In this document: piece after piece, positions 7,192 to 15,584 of the stretch | Layout: the number at the start of each line of letters is the position of its first letter | Position numbering within the stretch: the stretch's first letter is position 1 | Source: Candidatus Poseidoniales archaeon | Lineage (GTDB): Archaea; Thermoplasmatota; Poseidoniia; Poseidoniales; Thalassarchaeaceae | Reading direction: 5' to 3' | Assembly: GCA_028283505.1 (NCBI GenBank) | Contig: JAPOFX010000008.1 | Span: forward strand, 1-64,000 | DNA length: 64,000 nucleotides | Translations under genes and position numbers: made by a program | The notes under the pieces: model-generated | Databases searched by the model: none | What the model was told of the DNA's origin: nothing | The model's input: the letters and a program-made list of their open reading frames with translations, nothing else

Positions 7192-8934
7192 TTGAGTTAT
7201 ATGGGTCCAAGGTTAGACAATGCTTATTTTTCACTCGTACATCGAAGAGACATGGATGGGGACAGGATAGCTCAAGTCTTGAGAGATGCTAGATCCCACG
7301 CAGACTCTGGAGACATGTTGATATCGAGCAAGCTGTATACGGAAGCGACAGAATTAGACCCAGATAGTGATGCGGCTTGGTACGGCCTGGGCGTGGTTCA
7401 GACTACAAGGGGTATGCCGGAAGAAGCCATAATTGCATTCGAGAATTCCTACAGGATAAATCCCAATCATGGTCCGACTATCGCTAATTTGGCTGTTCTA
7501 CTTGAGAATTTGAATCCCAAAAGAGCGGCGAAACTAGCCACAGAGGCCATCGTTATACTGGGGGAGATACCTCAATTGATAGAGATCGCTGGGAGTTTTG
7601 AAGCGGGAATTTCCAGTTTTTCGACGGAGCCAGGAGAGACAGATGATGAGGAGCTTATCATTCTTGAAAGTAGAGAAGTGGTAGAACATGAGATAATTCT
7701 GGAGTCAAGACCTGTAGAGTCAATTCAAGACGTGATTGACAATTCTAGGTCGATGATTGAAGATAACAGACCTGGCGAAGCACTCGAAAAAATAAGGTCA
7801 AAATTGGAAGATGACGGGGCTGAAAGTTTCGAATTATGGGCTTTGTGTGCAACTTGCCTATCAATCGTAGGGCACACAAATGAAGCTCTCGAATCAATAG
7901 AGTATGCAATAACCCTAGGGGATGACCGGGCTAAAACACACTTCAATCATTCACAAATTCTCAGGGGGTTGGGGAGAAATAATGATGCTATGAAGTCTTT
8001 AGCCAACGCACTATTGTCTAATCCAGAGCATTTTAGGAGTCTAGTATCATTAGGTGAAATGAGAGCTGAATTGGGAAAACCAGAGGAGGCCATAGAAATA
8101 TGGGAGAAGGCGCTAGAAATCGAGGCAAATGAGGAAGTCATCGCTAAGATAAGCGAGACGAAACTACAGTTAGTGAGCGAAGACGAAGAGAATATTCAGT
8201 TAGAAATCAGCACTGTTGAAGATAAAATATTGCTCGCCAAAGAAATGACCGAGGCAGGGGACCATGTTAATTCCGTGAGAGTTTGGAAAGAGCTTCTAGA
8301 CGATAACAAAGAAGATTCGATTATCTGGGAAGGTATGGCCGATTCTTTGGCAGCGGCAGGACATATAGATAGGGCTCTGCAGTGCAGACAAAGGGCAAGG
8401 TCATTGCAGGAAGCAGAACATCTCGAGGAAGATGATATTGAAGAGGAGCCTGACCTAATAGCAGCAGGAAAAGAGGCTAAAGAGATTCTAGAAAATCAGG
8501 ATCAGCACCAGGAGGAGGATCCAAATATTTCGATTGAGTGGTATAACAAAGGCATAAATCTACTCGCCGAAGAAAGGAGCGCAGAGGCTCTAAGTGCATT
8601 CGAAAAGGCGATCGGAGGGGCACCCAGAGAAGAGCTTGAGTTGAGAGTAAAGGCTCAGTCTGGCCGAGGGCATGCATTGTATCAAATGGGAAATTATGCA
8701 GACAGTATCAGATCATATCATAGTGCCATATCGATGAATCCAGAGGGAGTTGGGGGGAAGCTTCTCTACAACATGGGGTCTTCATACGCATCATTGGAGC
8801 TCTTTTCAGATGCAGTAAAGTGTTTCATTCAAGCCTTGGACAGGGGTCTAGATCAGCGGGACAGGGACCTCTGTAAAAAGCAACTTAGCAGGTGCAAGAT
8901 ACTCGCAAAGGAACAGGCTAAGAGGTCTAACTAA
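7192..8934 (+). CDS. Large TPR-repeat protein
   Basis: A 580-residue soluble protein built almost wholly of tetratricopeptide repeats. Clear units include AWYGLGVVQTTRGMPEEAI near residue 65, AKTHFNHSQILRGLGRNNDAM near 250, a third near 285 (LGEMRAELGKPEEAIEIWEKAL), and a pair near 450-540 (WYNKGINLLAEERSAEALSAF; LLYNMGSSYASLELFSDAV). Acidic linkers separate the blocks. TPRs bind peptide partners; none can be named. The ORF starts at TTG 7192; ATG 7201 or ATG 7252 may be the real start. The last codons overlap the end of convergent fdhD by eight bases. Confidence 0.85.
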   Translation: MSYMGPRLDNAYFSLVHRRDMDGDRIAQVLRDARSHADSGDMLISSKLYTEATELDPDSDAAWYGLGVVQTTRGMPEEAIIAFENSYRINPNHGPTIANLAVLLENLNPKRAAKLATEAIVILGEIPQLIEIAGSFEAGISSFSTEPGETDDEELIILESREVVEHEIILESRPVESIQDVIDNSRSMIEDNRPGEALEKIRSKLEDDGAESFELWALCATCLSIVGHTNEALESIEYAITLGDDRAKTHFNHSQILRGLGRNNDAMKSLANALLSNPEHFRSLVSLGEMRAELGKPEEAIEIWEKALEIEANEEVIAKISETKLQLVSEDEENIQLEISTVEDKILLAKEMTEAGDHVNSVRVWKELLDDNKEDSIIWEGMADSLAAAGHIDRALQCRQRARSLQEAEHLEEDDIEEEPDLIAAGKEAKEILENQDQHQEEDPNISIEWYNKGINLLAEERSAEALSAFEKAIGGAPREELELRVKAQSGRGHALYQMGNYADSIRSYHSAISMNPEGVGGKLLYNMGSSYASLELFSDAVKCFIQALDRGLDQRDRDLCKKQLSRCKILAKEQAKRSN

Positions 8935-9730
8935 CGGAGACTCTTCCGGGAGAGCTGTAAACAGATATATTGTCTCCCCTGACAAAGCCAACTAGCGTCA
9001 TAGCGTGCTCTGTTGCCATTTCTATGGCCAAAGAGCTCGGAGCCCCGACTGCTACCATCAACGGAAATCCGAACCTTATAGATTTCAATACTAGCTCAAA
9101 TGAGGCCCTACCAGAAACAACTAGGAAGCACTCGCCGGGGTGTCTAATTCCCTCAGAAAGACATTTGCCAATTAGCTTGTCAACTGCATTATGCCTTCCA
9201 ACGTCTTCAGCAATTAGGCGGAGATTGCCACATGAATCAATCAACCCAGCGGCATGAGAACCGCCGGTAATAGAGAAAATATTCTGTGATGATCGGAGGG
9301 TGTTAACAGATTGAGTTATGACCTCTTGGGCGTATTTGCATGTTGTATTGATCTGCTTGCCTTCAATGTGAAGGAGATTCGAAATTGAGTCACGCCCACA
9401 CAAGCCACAGGACGATGATATGGATGTCTTTCTTACGTGCTCTATCGGGTCAAATAGAGAGTCCTCCGATAGTTTTACGTGACAGCAATCTTCCTTTATT
9501 TCCAAATTGATCACGTGATCAATCTTGGAAATTATACCCTCTCCGTACAGAAAACCAATCACCAGTTGAACATCTTCACCTGGGGTTCTCATCAGAACCC
9601 CTACAGAAAACATCTCTTCTCTGAACACCAGGTTTATGGAAAGTGGAGATTCAACGGCCACAGAATCGTTATCATAGCTCTTTGAGACCATCGAAATTCT
9701 CTGAATGTCTACATCCCTGACAGAATCCAT
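8927..9730 (-). CDS. fdhD: FdhD formate dehydrogenase accessory sulfurtransferase
   Basis: A 267-residue homologue of FdhD, which relays sulfur from a cysteine desulfurase to the molybdenum or tungsten bis-MGD cofactor of formate dehydrogenase. The cysteine pair lies in SSSCGLCGRDS (residues 108 and 111). The conserved LIAEDVGRHNAVDKLIG and VVSGRASFELVLK motifs and the C-terminal VGAPSSLAIEMA are all present. No formate dehydrogenase is in the window, so the client enzyme must be elsewhere, or may be another molybdoenzyme. It is divergent from the IscA-like gene. Confidence 0.93.
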   Translation of the reverse strand: MDSVRDVDIQRISMVSKSYDNDSVAVESPLSINLVFREEMFSVGVLMRTPGEDVQLVIGFLYGEGIISKIDHVINLEIKEDCCHVKLSEDSLFDPIEHVRKTSISSSCGLCGRDSISNLLHIEGKQINTTCKYAQEVITQSVNTLRSSQNIFSITGGSHAAGLIDSCGNLRLIAEDVGRHNAVDKLIGKCLSEGIRHPGECFLVVSGRASFELVLKSIRFGFPLMVAVGAPSSLAIEMATEHAMTLVGFVRGDNISVYSSPGRVSVS

Positions 9731-9811
9731 GAAACCTCAGCACCCTCTAAGTATTCATAGATGACGATAAGATTCACAACTGTTCAAATACGTTGGGCAC
9801 TATCGCGTTGC

Positions 9812-10198
9812 ATGGGAATACTAGGTGGAGGAGGTTTCACACTTCCCGTTGTCTCAGAGGTTGAGGTCGTGGATGTTTCCATAGATATGACGGATGCCGC
9901 TAGATCCGCACTATCGGCCTCCATGGGCGGTGATGAGGACACCCATGTCTTACTGATCAGCGCTCAATCTGGCGGGTGCTCGGGTTACATGTATGACATG
10001 GCTATAGTAGAGGCACCAGAAACCTCAGGCTTCCAAATTATTGAAATCGATAAAATCAGGGTATTCATACACAACAAAGATAGTGTCATGCTCAATGGGA
10101 TAAGGGTCGACTACAAAGACTCCCTAATGGGGGGCGGCTTTCAGATAGAGAATCCGAATGCCTCCAAATCTTGTGGATGCGGACAATCATTCAGTTGA
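9812..10198 (+). CDS. HesB/IscA family iron-sulfur cluster carrier
   Basis: A 128-residue A-type carrier. The three cysteines that hold the cluster are present: Cys56 in SGGCSGYMYD and Cys121/Cys123 in the SCGCG tail. The central DxxDSVMLNGIRVDYKDSLMGGGFQIENPNA block is typical. The ORF track starts at 9761; ATG 9812 gives the more usual length, but neither start has a ribosome site. A GcvT-like YgfZ/IBA57 homologue follows four bases later, suggesting a two-gene unit for Fe-S protein maturation. Confidence 0.9.
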   Translation: MGILGGGGFTLPVVSEVEVVDVSIDMTDAARSALSASMGGDEDTHVLLISAQSGGCSGYMYDMAIVEAPETSGFQIIEIDKIRVFIHNKDSVMLNGIRVDYKDSLMGGGFQIENPNASKSCGCGQSFS

Positions 10199-10202
10199 TA
10201 AC

Positions 10203-11099
10203 ATGATTAAGGCCAATATTCCGAAGGCATCGATTTACGAACTTAGATCAAGTATATCCGTACTCAGCGGAGATGGATCTACCGATCACTTGAACAATAT
10301 TTTGACCGCCGATGTGAGTAAATTAAACAATGGCGAGCGTGTAGATGCATTGGTGTGCGACTCTAATGGAAGGGTGAAGGACGTTTTGAGTTGTTTTGGC
10401 ATAGATGGTGAGATAATTATCCTGGGGATCTATGAAAACATGGAAGATACAAGATCCTTGATAACTGCAGGAATTCCCTGGAACAAGAATCTAGTTTTGT
10501 ACGACGCTAAGGATGCATTGAGGCACTGCGTTATTCATGGAGAAGATGCGTTAGAGTTGGTCAGATTGCTTTATCCTGAAGTTAGCGATGTTCCGGATCA
10601 AACGTTTGTTTCAATTGGCGACGTGATAGTTTCAAAAAATAGCGCGTCTGATATTGGACATATCGATATACTTTACAGGGCTGATGATGATTCTATTGAG
10701 CGGAGGATTCTGGAGAAATCCATCGGCGTAGGGACTAGCGATGAATGGGAAGCAGTGAGAATACGTTCCAGGCTCCCATCTGCAAAAGAAGTAGATGGCA
10801 CGCGTCTCCCATCTGATATTGGCTTGGGAAAGCTGGTCTCATTGAACAAGGGATGCTATCCTGGGCAGGAGATACACGCACGTTTGGATAGCAGGGGGTC
10901 TGAAAAAAAACATATGATAACAATCACGTCACACCAGCCCATTGTCCTCGGGAAGACCAAGCTTGAAGGAGGACTAACCATGGAAGTAACGTCCGCAACG
11001 GAGTATGACGGGGGTCATGTCGCCTTGGCCGTGGCACCCAAAGAAATTAACAAAGGGGCTGTATTTACTCTCACAGGGCTAGAATATAAGATAGGCTAA
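10203..11099 (+). CDS. YgfZ/IBA57-type folate-binding Fe-S maturation protein
   Basis: A 298-residue GcvT-like protein of the COG0354 type. The family signature K-G-C-Y-x-G-Q-E is exact at residues 216-223 (NKGCYPGQEIHARL), with the cysteine at 218. The N-terminus shows the folate-fold start (YELRSSISVLSGDG, then LNNILTADV). YgfZ in bacteria and IBA57 in mitochondria help A-type carriers make [4Fe-4S] clusters, using tetrahydrofolate. The ORF track's earlier start overlaps the IscA gene; ATG 10203 sits four bases after that gene's stop. The adjacency to IscA supports the assignment and argues against plain aminomethyltransferase. Confidence 0.88.
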   Translation: MIKANIPKASIYELRSSISVLSGDGSTDHLNNILTADVSKLNNGERVDALVCDSNGRVKDVLSCFGIDGEIIILGIYENMEDTRSLITAGIPWNKNLVLYDAKDALRHCVIHGEDALELVRLLYPEVSDVPDQTFVSIGDVIVSKNSASDIGHIDILYRADDDSIERRILEKSIGVGTSDEWEAVRIRSRLPSAKEVDGTRLPSDIGLGKLVSLNKGCYPGQEIHARLDSRGSEKKHMITITSHQPIVLGKTKLEGGLTMEVTSATEYDGGHVALAVAPKEINKGAVFTLTGLEYKIG

Positions 11100-11102
11100 T
11101 CA

Positions 11103-11924
11103 TCAATCATCCTTCTCATCGTCGAGATCGACTCTTGACTCGGCGTACTCTGCCATGGATTCGAGCCTCTTCATGAATTTCGACTGAGATCCTTCGGAGG
11201 CGGAGCTTGTGGCCCTTACTAGCCAGATGCCTCCAAAAGCAACTTCCCATAGTCCCAAAGAATCGCTCCTAGTTCTCTTGAATATGTAGTCCAAAAGCGG
11301 TATCATTATTGCGGCCAGGCAAATAACGATGAAGGCATTCATGAAGTCCCCACCCTCGATGCCAGAACTGTCGCCCAGCATTGATATTCCGAAGAAAACT
11401 CCTAGTAAAAATACGAAGTAAGAAGCTATTGTCGTGTTCTTGAGTGAATGATAGATGAAATTCGCATTATTCCCTCTTGAGTTAACAAATTGTGTTCTTG
11501 ATATTACATTTCCCATCGAATGGTTGAATCTAATCGGCATAATTACCATATTGAACACTGAAAGGATGATTGCGATAATAAGGGGGAGAGTTGTTGGAGT
11601 CTCAAGTATCGCAAAACCGACAAAGATCGCTATGATGAAACCAAAATTTACCGCAAAATCGATGAAGACCCTCAGTGTTCCTCTCGCCTTCCCAGCTTCC
11701 TCATAACCGTCTGGCATCACCTTGGGTTCGGATTTGGCCCGTTTTTTCCTGGGGGCCTTTGGTGCCTTTGGCTCTGACTTCTTAGATTTCCTAGATGCTC
11801 TCTTCTTGGATTTCTTAGGCTTGGGAGCAACTGGCTCCGGCTCCACTTTTGCTACTGGCGCTGCAGGCTTCTCCTCTTTTTTCTCATCTTCTGAAATTTT
11901 TCCTGCCTTCTCTAGTAGTCCCAT
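11103..11924 (-). CDS. Membrane protein with long Lys/Pro-rich N-terminal tail
   Basis: A 273-residue protein, no family recognised. Residues 1-75 are a disordered-looking K/P/A/E tail (APKPKKSKKRASRKSKKSEP). Four hydrophobic helices follow, near residues 88-108, 112-130, 166-186 and 198-216, then an amphipathic acidic C-terminus (DLDDEKDD). The basic tail may stay in the cytoplasm and touch nucleic acid or acidic lipid; that is inference. It lies 14 bases downstream of the proline-rich gene on the same strand, so the two are probably one transcription unit. The start carries an AGGTG ribosome site. Confidence 0.75.
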   Translation of the reverse strand: MGLLEKAGKISEDEKKEEKPAAPVAKVEPEPVAPKPKKSKKRASRKSKKSEPKAPKAPRKKRAKSEPKVMPDGYEEAGKARGTLRVFIDFAVNFGFIIAIFVGFAILETPTTLPLIIAIILSVFNMVIMPIRFNHSMGNVISRTQFVNSRGNNANFIYHSLKNTTIASYFVFLLGVFFGISMLGDSSGIEGGDFMNAFIVICLAAIMIPLLDYIFKRTRSDSLGLWEVAFGGIWLVRATSSASEGSQSKFMKRLESMAEYAESRVDLDDEKDD

Positions 11925-11938
11925 TATTACACCTCAAC

Positions 11939-12676
11939 TTACGAGTACAAATCACCCATTTTCTGATACACCTCAAAACCTGGTGATGATATGAAATTCT
12001 CGATCTTGTCCTCTGGAAGCTCGCCAAGGACACGATTGATCATCGAGAAGAACTCAGCTCGCGTTTCCTCGTCACAATCAGAGGGGGACTCCCCCACGCT
12101 CTGAAATAGTGGGAAGTCTTCTGATGATACAAAGGAGTCAATAAATTCCTCTTCCATATCTCCTAGAAGATTGTTGACAACATCAAAGAATTCTGAGAAG
12201 AGCAAATTGTCTCCGGCTTCTTCGGTGGTTTCTTGGGAGTCTTCTTCCTCGGACTCAGGGGCGGAAATAAGCTCCACAGTCGGTTTAATTGCTAGAAGAT
12301 CCTGTTGCTGTTTCTTTCGCAATACGATGATTTCCCTATCTAGCTCCGAGCCGAACCTGTCAGAAAATCTGTCCATAAGCGAGCCCACTTGTTCCGAGGA
12401 TAGCCTGTCTATGTGCCCGTACATGCTCTCTCTACTCTCAACCGACGGAGTGTTCCCATCGGTCTTTCTCTTTTCCCAGTGACTATGAAAATCAGTCGGT
12501 ACGCCAGGATCCGATTCGTCAATCACAGGTTCAGAGGAAGAAGGCTCGATGGCTTCTTCCTGAGGCATTGGAGGAGGCGGGGGGAGGGGAGGAGGGGGTG
12601 GGAAATTGATGCCAGGCGGGGGAGGGGGCATTGGCAATCCATCGGGGCCCTTGCCCTCTTCCTCCTCGTCCGGCAT
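11939..12676 (-). CDS. Protein with formin-like polyproline tract and duplicated C-terminal motif
   Basis: A 245-residue acidic, cytoplasmic-looking protein, no family recognised. Residues 17-38 are almost pure proline (PPPPPGINFPPPPPLPPPPP). A short coiled segment follows near residues 90-130. The C-terminal 85 residues hold a duplication: EFFDVVNNLLGDMEEEFIDSF (162 on) and EFFSMINRVLGELPEDKIENF (208 on), each ending in SSxxFxxxQxxG. Each copy would make two or three helices. Long proline runs stall ribosomes and need aIF5A in archaea. It is followed by the K/P-rich membrane protein and preceded by primase on the same strand. Confidence 0.7.
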   Translation of the reverse strand: MPDEEEEGKGPDGLPMPPPPPGINFPPPPPLPPPPPMPQEEAIEPSSSEPVIDESDPGVPTDFHSHWEKRKTDGNTPSVESRESMYGHIDRLSSEQVGSLMDRFSDRFGSELDREIIVLRKKQQQDLLAIKPTVELISAPESEEEDSQETTEEAGDNLLFSEFFDVVNNLLGDMEEEFIDSFVSSEDFPLFQSVGESPSDCDEETRAEFFSMINRVLGELPEDKIENFISSPGFEVYQKMGDLYS

Positions 12677-12749
12677 GCTCGTCTCGGCTCAATTCCAGAA
12701 CTCTACACTATTCAACATTCTGTGATTAAGCATACATATCAGTGCGCAT

Positions 12750-13964
12750 TTAGTGTATGATAGCCCATCCCTTGAGGGCAAGAAAGGTTGCCATTGACTC
12801 ATGAACATTGAAGAAATCCCCAGAAGAACCAGATACCTCCTGACCAGAAATTCTAGTAGTGACATCATCTTTAACCAGCTCAACCTTGTACATATTCTGA
12901 GTACTAAACACCGAGGATTCCTCCATGGCATCGAAGGGTTTCTTCCCATCAGGATTGAGTCTCTCCAGCGGGAATTCCGTAACCCTCAAGCCGGACTTTC
13001 CGTGGAGGCTTCCAACCCACCTAATCACCCTTTTGATATCTACAGTGACATTCTCATCTGTTTCCCCTACTGCCAGAGGTGCACCTTTCACTAGTTCCCA
13101 AAAGGCTTCGTTCAATTTTTTCGATGTAAAAACTGTCCTGCTTTTATCCTCTCTTAATCTAGTAATCCTGTCACCAGTTGTAGACTCTGAGGCTAATTTC
13201 TTGATGAGTTCCTTTGAGCATGAAAAATTCCTAAATTTTAGATTAGAATGAAGATCATTAACCAATTGTGAATTTTTCTCATTCGAGGAAATAGCTGACA
13301 AAGTATCGATGACATCTTCAAAGCCAATATCTATTCTCTCGGACCAACCGATATTTGGACCTGACATCACAGATTGGACGTCTATCCCGATACCAGTGAT
13401 GTAATTGACTATCTCACGCCTAGCATTTGAGTCGAGATGCAACAGCGAGGGGTCTCTAACGTGGATGTGGAATCCCCTGTGCCCTGAGAAGGTTGTTTGA
13501 ACGTACTTTTGTTTAAATCCGAATTCAGGCTCAAGAAAGTCTGACCATAAGCTCCAAGCCTGTTCCTGAATCTTATCCATCATCCCAGGAAAATCATTAT
13601 CGGAGACTCCTGGGAGATGATCTCCATCGAGGTCAAAGATCAAATCTGCACCAAGCCACCCTTTGTCATTCATCTTTCTCTGGCTAGGATCTTTATAGTA
13701 TGCAGTACTATGAAAACAAGAGTGTGGGGTCCTAGTCTGCAGGTATGAAAGAAGGTCTTCCTTTGTTGGCAGAGCTCTGTGCCGGTCTGGTGGTTTTGAA
13801 CCCCAGGGTATGAACATCCATTCTCTGGAGCGGAGCCTCGGAGGGGCCCAGATATCATCTGTGGTCAATGATCTGTAATAATCCCCAAATCTAAGGGCAT
13901 ACCTGCTCCATCCCGTAGCCACGAGGACAAGAGGGGTGTATGACACATGAAGGTGCGCATTCAA
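12750..13964 (-). CDS. priS: DNA primase small (catalytic) subunit PriS
   Basis: A 404-residue archaeo-eukaryotic primase that makes RNA primers with PriL at the fork. The metal-binding DxD lies in ADLIFDLDGDH (Asp111, Asp113) and the nucleotide-binding SGHRGFHIHV at 160-169. The N-terminal RYALRFGDYYRS block and the W-x-P-W region are also typical. The start is TTG at 13964, overlapping the stop of the 65-aa gene by four bases (TTGA); a GTG seven codons in is an alternative. PriL is not in the window. Confidence 0.92.
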   Translation of the reverse strand: MNAHLHVSYTPLVLVATGWSRYALRFGDYYRSLTTDDIWAPPRLRSREWMFIPWGSKPPDRHRALPTKEDLLSYLQTRTPHSCFHSTAYYKDPSQRKMNDKGWLGADLIFDLDGDHLPGVSDNDFPGMMDKIQEQAWSLWSDFLEPEFGFKQKYVQTTFSGHRGFHIHVRDPSLLHLDSNARREIVNYITGIGIDVQSVMSGPNIGWSERIDIGFEDVIDTLSAISSNEKNSQLVNDLHSNLKFRNFSCSKELIKKLASESTTGDRITRLREDKSRTVFTSKKLNEAFWELVKGAPLAVGETDENVTVDIKRVIRWVGSLHGKSGLRVTEFPLERLNPDGKKPFDAMEESSVFSTQNMYKVELVKDDVTTRISGQEVSGSSGDFFNVHESMATFLALKGWAIIH

Positions 13965-14158
13965 TCCATCAGGAGTTTGTCCGGAACTTCACGCGAGTCA
14001 GTAGCTGAGTTGTTTCCCATTATCTCAACATATGCCTCGTAGCATACGTACTGGTCATCAACGACTATCGCCTCAGAGAATGTGATCGGTTTGCCTGTAA
14101 TAGAACAAATTGGGCCCAATTGCCCGGTCGCAGTAGAGAGCTTGTTAGCTTCGGGCAT
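13961..14158 (-). CDS. Small conserved-looking protein upstream of primase
   Basis: A 65-residue product starting MPEANKLSTATGQLGP. It contains CSITGKPITFSEAIVVDDQYVCYEAYVE: two cysteines 23 residues apart around a G-K-P-I turn, which recalls half of a zinc-binding treble clef, though only two ligands are visible. Its stop overlaps the priS start by four bases, which argues for a real gene. It begins 89 bases from divergent mqnD, leaving room for promoters. Confidence 0.5.
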   Translation of the reverse strand: MPEANKLSTATGQLGPICSITGKPITFSEAIVVDDQYVCYEAYVEIMGNNSATDSREVPDKLLMD

Positions 14159-14246
14159 GAACAGCCGCTGTAGCTTACACTATTCACTCTTACTACGGAG
14201 ATTTTTCACACGGAGGAATTTTCAACCAAATTGTGCTCGGGTGTTC

Positions 14247-15104
14247 ATGAGTGAATACCAATCCTACAGAGTAGGGCACTCGCCGGACCCTGATGATGCC
14301 TTCATGTTCCACGCAATGACCACAGGAGCCATAGATACAGGCTCAAGGAAATACGAGCATGTTCTTTTGGACATTGAGACTCTTAACAAACACGCTACGA
14401 ATGGGGACTACGAGGTGTCGGCTGTTAGTATCCATTCATTTCCCGAGATATCCGATAAATATCACCTCATGAATTGTGGTGCTTCGATGGGGGAGGGCTA
14501 CGGACCGATGATAATTTCAAGCAGGGACATAAACTTAGAAGAGGCAAAAAATCTCGTCTTTGCCATACCTGGAGTGGGCACCAGTGCCTATCTTGCACTT
14601 AGATTGGCCTTGGGGGATGTGAAGTTTGAAGTAGTTCCTTTCGATGAGATAATGCCATCAGTTCAGAGAGGCGAATATGACGTAGGTGTGATTATTCACG
14701 AAGGTCAATTGACATGGAAAGATGAGGGGGTCTGTTTGATTCTTGACTTGGGGATATGGTGGAATGAGAGGACCGGTCTGCCTCTCCCACTCGGGGGAAA
14801 TGTAGTCAGAAAGGACCTCGGAATGGAGTTGTGCAGTGAAATCACAAATGACGTAAGGAATAGTATTGAACACTCTCTCGACAACCCAGATGAAGCACTG
14901 AAATTCGCAAAGAAATGGGGACGAGGGATAGATGATTCCACAAATGAAAAGTTTGTTAGCATGTACGTTAACAGTAGGACTCTGGATTATGGTGAAGAAG
15001 GAAGAGAGGCGATAAGGCTCTTCCTAAAGGAAGGTCAAGCAATTGGAATGGTAAGAGAAGATCTTGATGTAGATTCAATAGTGTTTGTAGGATCGGGTGA
15101 GTGA
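14247..15104 (+). CDS. mqnD: 1,4-dihydroxy-6-naphthoate synthase MqnD
   Basis: A 285-residue periplasmic-binding-protein fold enzyme of the futalosine menaquinone route, converting cyclic de-hypoxanthine futalosine to 1,4-dihydroxy-6-naphthoate. The N-terminal YRVGHSPDPDDAFMFHAMTTG is the MqnD signature. LDIETLNKHATNGDYEVSAVS and GPMIISSRDI are also conserved, with the catalytic histidine expected in VGVIIHEGQLTW. The ORF track starts 55 codons upstream; ATG 14247 starts exactly where the family does. It is followed without a gap by the DOHH-like gene. mqnA and mqnE lie just beyond on the opposite strand. Confidence 0.93.
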   Translation: MSEYQSYRVGHSPDPDDAFMFHAMTTGAIDTGSRKYEHVLLDIETLNKHATNGDYEVSAVSIHSFPEISDKYHLMNCGASMGEGYGPMIISSRDINLEEAKNLVFAIPGVGTSAYLALRLALGDVKFEVVPFDEIMPSVQRGEYDVGVIIHEGQLTWKDEGVCLILDLGIWWNERTGLPLPLGGNVVRKDLGMELCSEITNDVRNSIEHSLDNPDEALKFAKKWGRGIDDSTNEKFVSMYVNSRTLDYGEEGREAIRLFLKEGQAIGMVREDLDVDSIVFVGSGE

Positions 15105-15584
15105 ATGAGTGGCGGAAAACCTGAGGTTAGTGAGTTTGATTCCGTAGATCCGGCGCCACCTAGTGATGACAGGAATGTAGCTAGACTCAGAGTAACGATA
15201 TGCAACGAAGAGGAGAAGATGTTCCAGAGGATGCGTGCGCTGTTCGCATTGAGAAACATTGGTGGGAAGGATTCAGTTGAGGCTCTGGCGGCAGCCTTCT
15301 CATCGTCCTCAGCCTTATTGAAACATGAGATTGCATATGTCATGGGTCAAATGCAGGATTCTTCTGCTGTGCCTTTTTTGATAGAAAGGCTCGAAGATTT
15401 TGATGAAGATGTCATGGTAAGACATGAGGCTGCAGAGGCATTGGGAGCAATAGGGGACAGAACCGCATTGGGGGTTCTGGAGAGATTCAAGGATGATCGG
15501 GATACCGTAGTGGCAGAGTCGTGTGAGGTTGCTTTGGACCTACTGGACTGGGTGGCTAGTAAGAGACTGGACTACTCTGAGTGA
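15105..15584 (+). CDS. Half-length deoxyhypusine hydroxylase-like HEAT-repeat protein
   Basis: A 159-residue HEAT-like protein. Two His-Glu pairs, LLKHEIAYVMGQMQ (74-75) and MVRHEAAEALGAIG (107-108), are 33 residues apart, the same spacing as in each half of eukaryotic DOHH, where four HE pairs hold a diiron centre that hydroxylates deoxyhypusine on eIF5A. As I recall the human protein, the similarity covers its linker and second half: SVDPAPP, RLR, the FALRN-GG helix, both HE helices and VAESCEVALDLLDW. The N-terminal half is absent, so a homodimer would be needed for four pairs (inference). PBS-lyase-type HEAT protein is the weaker alternative. The ATG abuts the mqnD stop. Confidence 0.8.
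   Translation: MSGGKPEVSEFDSVDPAPPSDDRNVARLRVTICNEEEKMFQRMRALFALRNIGGKDSVEALAAAFSSSSALLKHEIAYVMGQMQDSSAVPFLIERLEDFDEDVMVRHEAAEALGAIGDRTALGVLERFKDDRDTVVAESCEVALDLLDWVASKRLDYSE

Noticed and set aside
14082-14246. 55-residue N-terminal extension of MqnD
   Set aside because: It overlaps the 65-aa gene on the other strand and precedes the conserved MSEYQSYRVGHSPDPDD start.
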